Shown here: in pieces, positions 24,001 to 33,204 of the stretch
How the letters are laid out: the number at the start of each line of letters is the position of its first letter
Position numbering within the stretch: position 1 is the stretch's first letter
Assembly (NCBI GenBank): GCA_030847615.1
Contig: JAUMIR010000001.1
Span: forward strand, 82,199,501 to 82,263,500
Origin: Gambelia wislizenii
Lineage: Eukaryota; Chordata; Lepidosauria; Squamata; Crotaphytidae
Reading direction: 5' to 3'
DNA length: 64,000 bases
Notes under the pieces: model-generated
Database searches by the model: none
The model's input: the letters and a program-made list of their open reading frames with translations, nothing else
Told to the model about the DNA's origin: nothing
Program-made: the position numbers and the translations under genes

Positions 24001-24876
24001 ACATATGAGAGAATATTACAGAAAGATGGAGATAGATATAGAATGAAAACGCAGGAAGAACTAAGGAAAGATGGCATAGAGTGTAATTGGTTTTTTTACA
24101 GACAATTAGTGGAAAAATTTAAAATGGATTCAAAATTAGAAGGGATAGAAATGGGAAAAACGGAAGTTGATCAAATACTAACTGACAGAGGAAAAAGGAA
24201 AACGCTCTCAAAAATATATAAGCTGTTATTAAAATTCAGTCAAGAAAAAGAAGTGGTAAAGCAATATATGGTGAAGTGGGCTCAATATATAGGCCATGAG
24301 ATACAGCTAAACTCATGGGAAATAGCGTGGGGTAAAAACATAAAATTTACCAAAAGCAACAATTTGAAAGAAAATTATTATAAAATAATGAATTTTTGGT
24401 ATACAACACCGGAAAAATTGAATAAAATATTTAAGAACATATCAAATAACTGCTGGAAATGTGGTAATTCGAAAGGTACATACTACCATGTTTGGTGGAA
24501 GTGTAAGAAGATAAAAAAATTTTGGAAGAAGATTCATAATTTAATAACGAAAATATTAGAAGTCGAATACCCATTTCAGCCGGAGATATATTTATTAAAT
24601 ATGTTACACAATGTAGATGGAGAAACAAGGGAAAAATATAAAAAGGTGCTGTTATATGCTATTACGGCAGCTAGATTAGTAATCGCAAAAAATTGGAAAG
24701 GGAAAGAAGCTCCCACTATAGAAGAATGGGTAGAAAAACACTTTGAAATGTATGGGATGGATAAGTTATCTATTATGATAGATGAAAAGAAAACACTAAA
24801 GGATATGCAAGATTGGAAAAAAATGGAAAAGTTATGGATAGAATATTGGGGAAGCAATTATGTTGTAAGAGAATAA
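21100..24876 (+). CDS. L1 ORF2 protein (endonuclease and reverse transcriptase), 1258 aa
   Basis: ORF2p nicks the target DNA and copies L1 RNA into it. The start is the first ATG (21100); the frame is also open a little upstream but without ATG. Endonuclease domain 1-235: N9, E38 (LQETH), Y108, D138 and N140 (MGDWN), D204, D228-H229 (ISDHC), all APE-type catalytic positions present. Reverse transcriptase: SYRPISLLN near 526, D597 in ILVDAEKAFD, RQGCPLSP near 655, and FADD at 697-700. C-terminal cysteine segment: C1118, C1121, H1130, C1135. Length is close to human ORF2p (1275 aa). No stop or frameshift. Translation probably follows ORF1 by reinitiation or an internal mechanism, as in other L1s. 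Confidence 0.97.
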   Translation: MLNKIISWNVRGLNSPQKRRTVFHYLEKQRSDIVCLQETHIKRGDGNLIKNGKLGKLYTTEYNKKKAGVAIYITSKYDSKEVFKDERGLYLGVEVNLGGKKILLVGIYGPQNNKQQYIQEIYKKLRECNFEYVILMGDWNSVLDPKVDKSRTGKQRNMKEGKSPMIMKEMMEEQCLIDIWRLFHGNERDYTYYSDRHDMWSRIDYFIISKNLVGSIKGVEIQQKVISDHCPIELILDRPRIQYRWRMKDFLFKKEEITEKIRKEIQNYFKENLDKGLTISTVWDAGKAVIRGYMMQKEIEIKRAKKDKSKEILESIAEKEKEMKKKGRKGNIKEEINILKKQLNSLWIEEMDKQLKFTRLRFFEQANKCGKWLAYKLRKERDKRIITEIRTNGEHYTKQKEIKEIFYKYFRNTFEEKRSEEENIKKMEDFLKKEKVPKITEDQRSDLNRQITVQEIRDAIKRLKLGKAPGPDGFSAVYYKQFIEELIGPLQKLFNEINNNGCPKSWQNADISLILKEDKDPALVTSYRPISLLNVDYKIFASIIAERFKKVLVDWINMDQNGFLPNRYIKNNIRTLLNIIEVYEKQNEKKLAIILVDAEKAFDRVRWEFMFKVLEEMEAGSKFLKWIKNIYSQQEAQIIVNGERTKYCKINKGMRQGCPLSPLLFIMTLEILNRKINMDSEIRGVKIQGSEFKYKAFADDLIFFLDDPMGSINKLIATIEEYGRFAGLKINKEKTIVITKNIAKKEEEKLAKVSNFKIGKKGRYLGINITNRNIDLYENNYTKGWREIKEDLKRWTKLRLSLLGRIATVNMNVLPRVMYLFQNLPILSTSSIFKEWNRDLAKFIWAGRKPRIRRQILVEAKEKGGLGLPDLELYYNASCLTWILEWIHLKDKRLLQLEGFNLRYGFHAYMWYRKEEVHKDFGHHFVRKAIWRVWMKYKRWLYSKIPTWVSTHEAFHKRESLFKGDWLTYERILQKDGDRYRMKTQEELRKDGIECNWFFYRQLVEKFKMDSKLEGIEMGKTEVDQILTDRGKRKTLSKIYKLLLKFSQEKEVVKQYMVKWAQYIGHEIQLNSWEIAWGKNIKFTKSNNLKENYYKIMNFWYTTPEKLNKIFKNISNNCWKCGNSKGTYYHVWWKCKKIKKFWKKIHNLITKILEVEYPFQPEIYLLNMLHNVDGETREKYKKVLLYAITAARLVIAKNWKGKEAPTIEEWVEKHFEMYGMDKLSIMIDEKKTLKDMQDWKKMEKLWIEYWGSNYVVRE

Positions 24877-25121
24877 TTGTTAAAAGGAAAATCAAAAAGT
24901 GAGAGAAGTGGGAAATAAAGGAATGAAGAGAATTAAAGTAGAAGGTGTGGAAATGCAATTGAAGTTATATAGAACCAACAGGATGAGGAAATGATGGAAG
25001 GTAACCTAATTGTTTGATTACGATTTGTTTTGTTTTGGTTTTTGTTTTATTGTGTCTTGGTATGATGTGATTGTTGTATATGTTGTTGAAAATTTAATAA
25101 AGATAATTAAAAAAAATAAAT
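24877..25121 (+). terminator. L1 3' UTR and poly(A) tail
   Basis: Short 3' UTR of ~220 bp with a TG-rich part (TTTTGTTTTGGTTTTTGTTT near 25026), AATAAA at 25096-25101 and an A-rich, TAAA-bearing tail up to the duplication. Confidence 0.9.
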
Positions 25122-25138
25122 AAATAATATAGATGGCC
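25122..25138. repeat. Right target-site duplication of the L1
   Basis: Exact copy of 18116-18132. Confidence 0.95.
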
Positions 25139-25539
25139 ATGGCTATTTATGAGCAATGCATAGCAGGGGTGATAGATGCCCCTGAGGATTTTTGACTCTC
25201 AATTTTTTAACTCTAGAAGCAAATGAATGTCTTCATCATCCCAAATTATACTGCTGTAATGAAGAAAGGTTGCAACAGTGAGGAGAAGATTACCTGTGAG
25301 AGGACTGTGAGATCTACATATTCAGGTTTGGTACTCACTCAGAACAAAATCGCAAGCTCGGGATATTTCAGTTCTAAGAATATAGCTTTTCCATAAGAAT
25401 CTTATTGGTGGCCCTTGAGTTTCTAGGGTGGAGGAGAAGAAATTTTGTGAGTTTCTCACCATATCATTACCCCAGTTTATAGTGTTTGTCATTAGCAATA
25501 ATGCTGGTATGAAGTAAATCCTTGTCTAATTTGAAGTTC
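25139..25539. other. Unassigned stretch
   Basis: Flank of the L1. No recognisable feature. Confidence 0.4.
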
Positions 25540-26192
25540 TGTCTCTCTCTATATAGCTGCAGCTTCAGTTTCTGGAGCTCGACATACAGGAGTGAGGCGA
25601 ACAGGAGAGAGGATAACAGGGGTGTTTGGCATGGATGTGGTGGAAGAGACAGCATAAAGTAAGCTTGTGGCTGTTGAATTAAACTTCTTCAGACCCAGAG
25701 AGTTTGTTGGGCTAAAGTTAGTGTGCTTGCTTTGTTCAAGGCTGTTTGTTTGTGTGGGCTGAGTGTTGGCTTGCCTTGGAGAGGGGCTCATTAGCATTTG
25801 CTTGATGAGCTGCTTCTCTTGAGAGCAAGTGAGTCATAGAGACAGCTGAAAGGAAGTAGGTAAGTAGGGCAGAAGAAGAGGGAGGAGCTAGCAGGCAGTA
25901 GCTCTCTCTTTCTCTCTCTATAGCTGCAGCATCAGTCTCTGGAGCTCAGTGTACAGGGGCGAGGTGAACAGGAGAGAGGACAACAGGAGTGTTTGGCATG
26001 GATGTTTAGAGGGGCAGTTTGAGGGGGACGTACAGTTCTTTTCTGAGGGGAAAGGGTTTCTGCTGAGTCGCTGACCTGCCTGGGGGCAGAGTTAGCAGCC
26101 AGTAGCTCTATATAAGTGCTGCTGCAATCTTTCCAGGTTAATCTTAGCAAATCAGTGGCAAGTGCCTTGCGGCGTGCACAGTTCTAACATAT
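25540..26192 (+). mobile_element. Probable CR1 5' UTR region with internal repeats and a TATA box
   Basis: About 85 bp starting GCTGCAGCTTCAG at 25556 recurs at 25923 (GCTGCAGCATCAG). A related unit, AGCAGCCAGTAGCTCTATA, starts at about 26096. CTCTATATAAG at 26105-26115 followed by CTTTCCAGG resembles CTCTATATAA...CTTTCCAGG in the 5' UTR of the neighbouring minus-strand CR1 (30260-30290). I infer it is the 5' leader of a plus-strand CR1 whose remainder continues after 30480. Confidence 0.45.
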
Positions 26193-26272
26193 CATAGAAT
26201 CATAGAATTGTAGAGTTGGAAGAGACCATGAAGGCCATCCAGTCCAGCCCCCTGCCACGCAGGAAATCTTGA

Positions 26273-29045
26273 TCAAAGCATCCCCGACAGATGGCAATCC
26301 AGCCTCTGTTTAAAGACCTCCAAGGAAGGAGACCCCACCACATTCCGAGAGAGTGTGTTCCACTGCCGAACAGCTCTTACTGTCAAAAAGTTCCTCCTAA
26401 TGTTGAGGTGGAATCTCTGTTCCTGGAGCTTGCATCCATTGCTCCATGTTCCAGTCTCTAGAGCAGCAGAAAACAAGCCTGCTCCATCCTCAATGTAACA
26501 TCCCTTCATATACTTAAACAGGGCTATCATATCACCTCTTAACCATCTTCTTTCCAGGCTAAACATACCCAGCTCCCTAAGTCTCTCCTCATAAAGCATC
26601 ATTTCCAGACCTTTCACCATTTTAGTCACCCTCCTCTGGACATGGTCCAATTTGTCAATATCCTTTTTGAATTGTGGTGCCAGAACTGGACATAGTATTC
26701 TAGGAGAGATCTGACGAAGGCAGAACAGAGCGGCACTTTTACTTCCCTTGATCTAGACACTATACTTCTATTGATGCAGCCCAAAATCGCATTGGCCTTT
26801 TTAGCTGCCGCATCACACTGTTGACTCATGTGGTCTACTAGGACTCCTAGATCTTTTTCGCATGTAGTCTCATTCAGCCAGGTCTCCCCCATCTTATATC
26901 TATGCATTTCATTTTTTTGCCCTAAGTGCAGTACCTTACATTTCTCCGTATTGAATTTCATTTTGTTACCTTTGGCCCAGCTCTCCAGTCTATCCAGGTC
27001 ATTTTGAATTTTGATCCTGTCCTCTAGGGTATTAGCTACCCCTCCTAATTTGGTGCCATCTGCAAACTTGATAAGTATGCCCCTAATTTCCTCATCCAAG
27101 TCATTGATAAAGATGTTGAATAGCACTGGGCCCAGGACCAAACCTTGTGGCACCCCACTGTCACACCTTTCCAAGATGAAGAGGAGCCACTGCTGAGTAC
27201 CCTTTGGGTACGGCCGGTCAACCAATTACAAATCCATTGAACAGTTAACTTGTCTAGCCCACATTTTACAAGTGTGTTTGCAAGAATGTCATGGGGAACC
27301 TTGTCGAAGGCCTTACTGAAATCAAGGTATACCATATCCATAGTGTTCCCTTCATCTACCAAACTGGTAATTTTATCAAAGAGATCAGATTAGACTGGCA
27401 TGACTTGTTTCTCTTAAACCCATGTTGACTTTTTGTGATTATGGCATTGCCTTCTAAATGTTCACAGACTCTCTGTTTAATGATCTGCTCTAGAATCTTC
27501 CCTGGTATTGATGTCAGACTAACTGGATGATAATTGTTGGGATCCTCTTTTTTCCCGTTTTTGAAGATGGGGACAATGTTTGCCCTCCTCCAGTCTGCTG
27601 GGACTTCTCCTGTTCTCCAGGACTTTTCAAAGATTATTGCCAATGGCTCTGAGATTATATTTGCCAGCTTTTTTAATACTCTTGGATGCATTTCATCTGG
27701 TCCTGGAGATTTAAATGCATTTAGTTTAAGAAAGTATTCCTGTACTACCTCTTTGCTTATTCTGTGCTGGATTTCCCCTATTGTGTTCTCTGTTCCTTTA
27801 TCCTCAGGTTGGTCATCCTTTTCCTTTTCTGAAAACACTGAGGCAAAGAAGGTGTTCAGTAATTCTGCCTCTTCTCTGTCCCCTGTTAGCATTTTGCCAT
27901 CTTCTCCGCGTAGTGGCCCTACCATTTCCTTCTTCCTCCTTTTGCTGTGGACATACCCACCAAAAAACCTTTTTATTGTTCTTAACCTCTCTAGCAAGCC
28001 TGAGTTCATACTGCACTTTAGCTTTTCTGACTTTACTCCTACACGTGCTCGCTATCTGTTTCAATTCTTCTTTGGTCATTTCCCCCTTTTTCCATTTCCT
28101 ATACATGTTCCATTTAAAACTTAACTCCGTTGAAATTTCTTTAGTCATCCATCCTAGTTTCTTGAGACATCTCCCATTTTTCTTCCTCAATGGTACCGTT
28201 TGAAATTGTGCCTTCAGTGTCTCCCTTTTGAGAAAGTCCCATACGTCTTGAGGTCTCTTCTCTTTTAGTATTCCTGACCACGGGATCACCCCCAGTATTT
28301 CCCTGAGTTTATTGAAATCAGCTCTCCTAAAGTCAAGAATGCGTGTCTGACTATGCCTGGCTTCTCCTTTCCATTGTATAAGAAACTCCAGGAGAACATG
28401 ATCACTCTGACCTAAGGATCCCACCACTTGCACCCCATTAACCAGGTCGTCTCTGTTGGTATGATCAGATCTAAAATAGCTGACCCCCTTGTTGCCTCTT
28501 CCACCTTTTGGACAATGAAATTGTCTTCCAGAGAAGTAAGGAATTTGCTAGACCTTGAAGTTTTGGTTGAGTTAGATTTTCAGCAAATATCAGGATAGTT
28601 GAAGTCACCCATCACTACTACATGTCTCCTTTCTTCGTGTGTGGTCATCTGTTCTAGAAAGGCATCATCCAATTCTTCTGTCTGACTTGGGGGTCTGTAG
28701 TAAAGTCCCACAATAACATCCCTGTTGTTTCCCTCCCCTTTAATTTTTATTCAGATGCTCTCCACATGGCTTCCAGTATTGATGTCATGGATCTCTTCAC
28801 TGGTGTAAATATCCCTGACATATAATGCTATTCCTCCTCCTTTCCTGTTTGGCCTGTTTCTCTTATAAAGGTTATACCCCTCTATATCTACATTCCAATC
28901 ATGAGACTCATCCCACCAGGTTTCAGTAATGCCTATTATATCATACTTGCTTTGTAGTGCTAGGAGTTCAAGTTCATCTTGTTTATTTCCCATGCTCTGT
29001 GCATTAGTGTAGAGACATCTAAGACCATGTGTTCCCTTTACTTGC
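26273..29045 (-). pseudogene. CR1 ORF2 (endonuclease-reverse transcriptase) pseudogene
   Basis: Translated on the minus strand in at least five frame segments. Endonuclease start near 29040: LRCLYTNAQSMGNK and GITETWWDES. Reverse transcriptase: LNAFKSPGPDEMHPRVLK (about 27720), NYHPVSLTSIPGKILEQII (27500), MVYLDFSKAFDKVPH (27330), and LIKFADGTKLGG (27060). The C-terminal part (HVQRRVTKMVKGLE) lies at 26600-26650. The catalytic FADD reads FADG here, so even apart from the frameshifts the polymerase centre is lost. Confidence 0.9.
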
Positions 29046-29214
29046 TGCCTATGCAAGTTTTTTTGCCTCCCACTGTTGGGTCCTTGCGCTGTTTGCTTTG
29101 TTCCCTCTATGACAGTTTGCCTATTTTCTCTGGCCCTTTTGCCTTCCAGAATACTGTCTCCCTCCCCCATATGACTCAGTTTAAAGCCCTCCTGATCAAA
29201 TTCTTGAGACTGTA

Positions 29215-30134
29215 GGCAAAAATGTTTCTGCCAACTGTTGTGAGATGCACCCCATGTCTTGCCAGAAGTTCCCCCCTCATAGAAGCGCAGCCCATGATCC
29301 AAGAATCCAAATTGTTCTTGGCGACACCATCTATGGAGCCAGTTATTTATATCAGCTATTTTCCTCTCCCTTCCTGGACCATGCCCTTCAACTGGCAGAA
29401 GAGACGAGATGACAACCTGTGCATTCATTTCTTTCAGCTTCCTCCCCAGAGCCTCACAATCTCTTCTGATCTTCGGAAAGCTGTGCCTTGCAGTATCATT
29501 AGTTCCCAGATGGACAAAAAGAGAGGGGTAATGATCTGTAGGCTTGACCAGTCTTGTCAGCCTCTCTGTCACATCACGAATCTTTGCCCCAGGGAGACAG
29601 CACACCTCCCGAGAGATCTTGTCAGGCCCATAAACCACGGCTTCTTTACCCCGCAGCAAGGAGTCCCCCACTACCACCACAAGCCTCCCCTGAGGCTTCG
29701 CAGCTGCTGTTCCTTGCGGTGGTACTCTCAAGGTCCCCTGCACTGCCCCTGAAGTCAGTCCATACTGTTCTTCCTCCTTGTCCTTGATAGGGGAGAGGGC
29801 TTCAAATCGATTCTGTAGCTCCAAGCTGCTCGAAGAATCCCTGGATTTTCTTGTTCTGTGTGTGACATTCCTCCAGCTATCAACCTCCTGTGTCTGTGGA
29901 GTGACACTCTCCTCCCCAGCCAGTTCCTCTGTGCAGTCTGTTCTGTCCAGGAAAACCTCTTACTCCCAAACATGTTGAAGTGTAGCTACCCTTGTCTCCA
30001 GCTGCTGGACTTTCTCCTCCAAGAGGGCTACCAACTTGCACTTGGTGCATGTGAAGTTCCCCATGTCTGTAGACAAGAAGACAAACATCCCACAAGTGTT
30101 TCAGGTGACCGCAGCAGCCCCCTCAGTGTCCATG
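29215..30134 (-). pseudogene. CR1 ORF1 (zinc-finger-like N-terminus plus SGNH esterase) pseudogene
   Basis: The start is ATG at about 30134 on the minus strand (MDTEGAAAVT), followed by TNTCGMFVF/CTKCK-type cysteines as in CR1 ORF1; the first cysteine codon reads TGA. A coiled-coil-like ALLEEKVQQLETRV follows. The esterase domain has VVVVGDSLLRG (catalytic Ser block, about 29680) and VHLGTNDTA (about 29500). The His block (GVHLTTVGRN, about 29225-29260) is in another frame than the rest, so a frameshift lies near 29265. CR1 ORF1 esterases are known; the exact role in retrotransposition is not established here. Confidence 0.85.
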
Positions 30135-30480
30135 GTGAGCGCTTTTAGAACTCTTAGTTAATGCTGAGAACTCTAAGCTGTACTTTTGGGTATGCTGTAT
30201 TTTTGTTTTTTTGTTTCGTCACTCAAATTCAAATTCACTCAAAACTGGCCTGGAAAGCCTCTGCAAGGAGTTTATATAGAGCTAGGCTCCCAGATCCAAC
30301 CCCTAGTGACTCACAGATGGGACTCACAGAAGATCCACCCCCATCAGGAACAAGCAGCCTCTCCCAAGACTTTAAAAAAATTCAAACTCCCAGAAGCTCC
30401 ACCCCCTCATAAACAAGCAGCCTCTCCCAAGAGTTTAAAAAAATTCAAACTCCCAGAAGCTCCACTTTCCTCAGAGGCAT

Positions 30481-31275
30481 AGGAGCTCTTATGAGAAACA
30501 AGGCAAACAGGCATTGGGTGGAGGGGGGGATACTAGAGGAGTTTGGACAGGGAAACCTACAGTTCTCTTTCAGTGACTACTTAAGAAGATTGAATATGGC
30601 CAGTGGGGGAGCTGCTGCAATCACTTGCAACACCTGTGGGATGTTCGTCTTCTTGCCAGAGAAGGTGGGGAGCTATATCTGCAGCAAGTACAAGTAGGTG
30701 GCCCTGATGGAAGAGAAAGTCAAGCATCTTGTGGACAGGGTATCTACTCTTCTGAATATTAGGGAGCGAGAAGTTTTCTTGGGAAGAGTGGAGAAGACCA
30801 TCCTGGAAGCAGAACACAACAGGGAAGTTTCTACAGAGGAAGCCCCTACCCATACACAGAAAATGAACACTTGGAGGAATGTGACACAGAGAAGTAGAAA
30901 GGTCAGGGCTCCTTCAACCAACTTGAAGCTACAGAATTGATTTGAAGCTCACTCTCTTTCCAAAGAAGAGGAAGAGCAGCAATGCCAGGCCTCAGGGAAC
31001 ATACAGGAAACCTTGGCAGATCCAGCACATGAAGTGACCCCTGCCAAGACTCAAAGGGGGAGGAGGGTGGTGGTGGTAGGGGATTCCCTGTTGCGAGGAA
31101 CAGAAGCAGTAGTCTGCAGGCCTGGCAAAATGTTTCGGGAGGTATGCTGGGGCAAAAATTCAAAATTCAAGATGATTCGCCATTGATGAGGGTGGAGTTA
31201 ATCATCATAAGGGTGTGGCAGGGGGTTGGACTGGATGGCCCTGGTGGTTTCTTCCAACTCTTTAATTCTTGTGTA
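30481..31275 (+). mobile_element. Internally deleted CR1 (plus strand)
   Basis: 30595-30700 encodes ASGGAAAITCNTCGMFVF and ICSKYK, the CR1 ORF1 N-terminus, with a stop after it. It continues with VALMEEKVKHL and RRVVVVGDSLLRGTEAV (about 31055-31105, esterase Ser block). At about 31165 it jumps straight to the CR1 3' UTR (GGGGGTTGGACTGGATGGCC at 31211) and the tail. All of ORF2 is missing. Head-to-head with the minus-strand CR1. Confidence 0.8.
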
Positions 31276-31912
31276 AGTGATAGAACAAGAGATTTTTCTT
31301 TGTAATATTAATAATACTTTCTTTTACATCACCTCTTTCTTTTCTTCTCCTTACAGATGACAATGTTAAGTGAGCAACTAATTAACATTTCAAAGAAGTT
31401 CTTTTCTAATATTTTCTTTGATGTACGGTATATCCTGGTTTTGTTTCAGGCAAAAATCAGAGAAAGAAGACAGAGAGAATAAAGGTATTGTGTGTTCTTG
31501 TGTATTTAAGTTTGAAGCTGAGCAGTGTTGGGAGATGCATTTAAAAAATGACAAAGATCCCAAATTCTGCTGCCCCACACCCTTCCTCCACATGTGTTAC
31601 AGTTGCTTTGCCTATGACTGTTGGGGGAAAAAGATAAATGCTGGGAAGTCTTGGACCTTGAAAGAATCCTCAAGACCAAGGCACATGATGGACCTTAAGG
31701 TACAGGAAGATGGCCTTCCCTGCACATTTTGCATTGGTTTGGCAGGGCTGGGACCACAAGTGTGAAACAGAACAGTCTTTGATTGTAGAAGTGGTTGATG
31801 CCAGGTTTTCCAACTCTGTAGGACTGGACTTTACAAACTCAGATGCTGGGTTTCATTTTCTTTTTTAATTTAAGAAAAGTGTTTTACAGAGCTCTGTCAC
31901 ACTGTAGTATGT
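31276..31912. other. Unassigned stretch
   Basis: A 115-residue plus-strand frame at 31418-31765 is cysteine-rich by chance composition and matches nothing I recognise. No splice-bounded exon signal. Confidence 0.35.
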
Positions 31913-32478
31913 GGAGATTTTCAGACTGAAATGCATAAAGCATTCATGTCCCACAATCTCCAATCCCACCCCTCTCCTGACACAATAACCCTCCCCACTG
32001 CACTTACCTTCTCTCCCGTCGACAGGCAGCTCAGGAATGAATGGAGCTCTAACTTCCTGGAACGAAATCCTGCCCATTCTCATGAGAAGATGCAAGCATG
32101 GGAAATTCAAAAATAAAACCAAACATACACAAAAATGTTACAAAAAGCACCTACACACACTTTAAAACTTCCAAGTAAACCAGGGAAGTTTTTTAAAAGT
32201 GTGTCATTTACCTAGATGTCCCGATCTCACCCAGAAGTGTTCTGGTTGGGCCTCCCATTGATGCTGACTTCATGTGAGTTAAATGGCTTGAGGTTTCACA
32301 TTCTGGCAATGCTGGCACTAAATCACAATGCAGGATCTATTGATGACTTGCCTCGTCAATAAAAAGAAAAACCATAATTATGCCAGCAGAATGCAAAAAG
32401 ATGACGTCTAGTATTGACATCCTTTTGTGTTCCTCTGGTGTCATTATGGCATCACATTAGCCGCATCTGATAATCTCC
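31913..32478. mobile_element. Harbinger-like MITE, family H1 (copy with GGAGATT ends)
   Basis: Left end GGAGATTTTCAGAC, right end TCTGATAATCTCC. Flanks TGT and TCT, an imperfect duplication. The interior matches H1 (CTCACCCAGAAGTGTTCTG; CTATTGATGACTTGCC). 566 bp, same orientation as 6618. Confidence 0.7.
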
Positions 32479-32511
32479 TCTATCTCTTCTGTTTAGAAGA
32501 ATAGGGAGGTA

Positions 32512-32766
32512 CACTAGGACCCCCGTATCTGCTGGGGATTGGTCCTGGGCCGGGGCATGGAAACTGAAAACCATGGATAATAGCAAACACCATTGAAAAT
32601 AATGGGACTTCCCGTTTCAAATATCATAGAGTTGCTTTGGAGGACCTAGAAAATGGCTAGAGAGGACACATTTTTCTAGGAAGACTCTATGGCAGGTGTG
32701 CTGTTTAGTGTCCCATGGATAATTGAATCAGTGGATAATGAATCAGTGGCAATGGGAGTCCTACTG
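32512..32766. mobile_element. pogo/Tigger-type MITE, family P1 (copy 1)
   Basis: Flanked by TA (32510-32511 and 32767-32768). Ends CACTAGGACCCCCGTAT and GGAGTCCTACTG, matching CAGTAGGACCC of copy 2 (58969-59215) in the opposite orientation. 255 bp. The shared interior includes CATTTTTCTAGGAAGACTCT. Confidence 0.85.
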
Positions 32767-32779
32767 TACTTCTAGCTAG

Positions 32780-33204
32780 TTTGTGGTAGCAAATGGGGAA
32801 ATATTCAAAATATTCCAAAATATTCCAGGGGAAAAAAAAACATGTTTCTTGAGTGCTGAGAAACCCTGGGGAGAAAAATCCTAGACTGACAAGAAATGTC
32901 ACCATTCAGGAGCTATTCTATGCAACATTTGCACACGGTTGCTTTGCAAACAAAACAGCACTTTCTACACAGAGAAAAGTGAAATATTGTTTTCTATGCA
33001 GAAAACACAGTATCCTGAACAGGAAAGAAATGTAATTGGGGACTTAGCTTGCACACTGTGTTTTTCTACAGAAAACAGCATTTTCTTTGAAGAAAATAAT
33101 ATTTCTATATAGAAAGATGAACTGCAAATAGTCTTCAAAACTGCATAATATTTGAAAACTCTCACATTGAAGAAAATTGCTAAAATTACTAATTGCTTCC
33201 TTCA
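32780..33204. other. AT-rich block with a series of small TTCT...AGAA palindromes
   Basis: Five short palindromes of the form TTCTnnAGAA to TTCTnnnnAGAA occur between about 32965 and 33115. No coding. See findings. Confidence 0.5.

Larger units (their letters stand above)
18133..25121 (+). mobile_element. Complete L1 (LINE-1) retrotransposon
   Basis: About 7.0 kb, flanked by an exact 17-bp duplication. Order: 5' UTR (18133-19787), ORF1 (19788-21044), 55-bp spacer, ORF2 (21100-24876), short 3' UTR with AATAAA and an A-rich tail. The plus strand is strongly A/purine-rich, as in other vertebrate L1s. No stop or frameshift is seen in either ORF. Exact flanks plus two open ORFs indicate a recent insertion that could be retrotransposition-competent; activity itself cannot be judged from sequence. 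Confidence 0.96.
26193..30480 (-). mobile_element. Near full-length CR1 LINE, degraded
   Basis: The 3' end is at the left: CATAGAATCATAGAATTGTA is the complement of the CR1 ATTCTATG tail. To the right on the minus strand come reverse transcriptase, endonuclease, the ORF1 esterase, an ORF1 N-terminal zinc-finger-like region, and a 5' UTR with a TATA-like CTCTATATAA and two ~62-bp tandem units (30345-30470, each with TTTTTTTAAA and CTGCTTGT). About 4.3 kb. Frames are broken by several indels and stops. Complete 5' ends are uncommon for CR1, most copies of which are 5'-truncated. Confidence 0.92.

Noticed and set aside
27534..28203. Plus-strand frames of 196 and 140 residues
   Set aside because: They are antisense to the CR1 reverse transcriptase and have no domain of their own.
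31418..31765. Cysteine-rich 115-residue frame
   Set aside because: Cysteines are irregularly spaced, no zinc-finger pattern, and it overlaps no exon-like signals.
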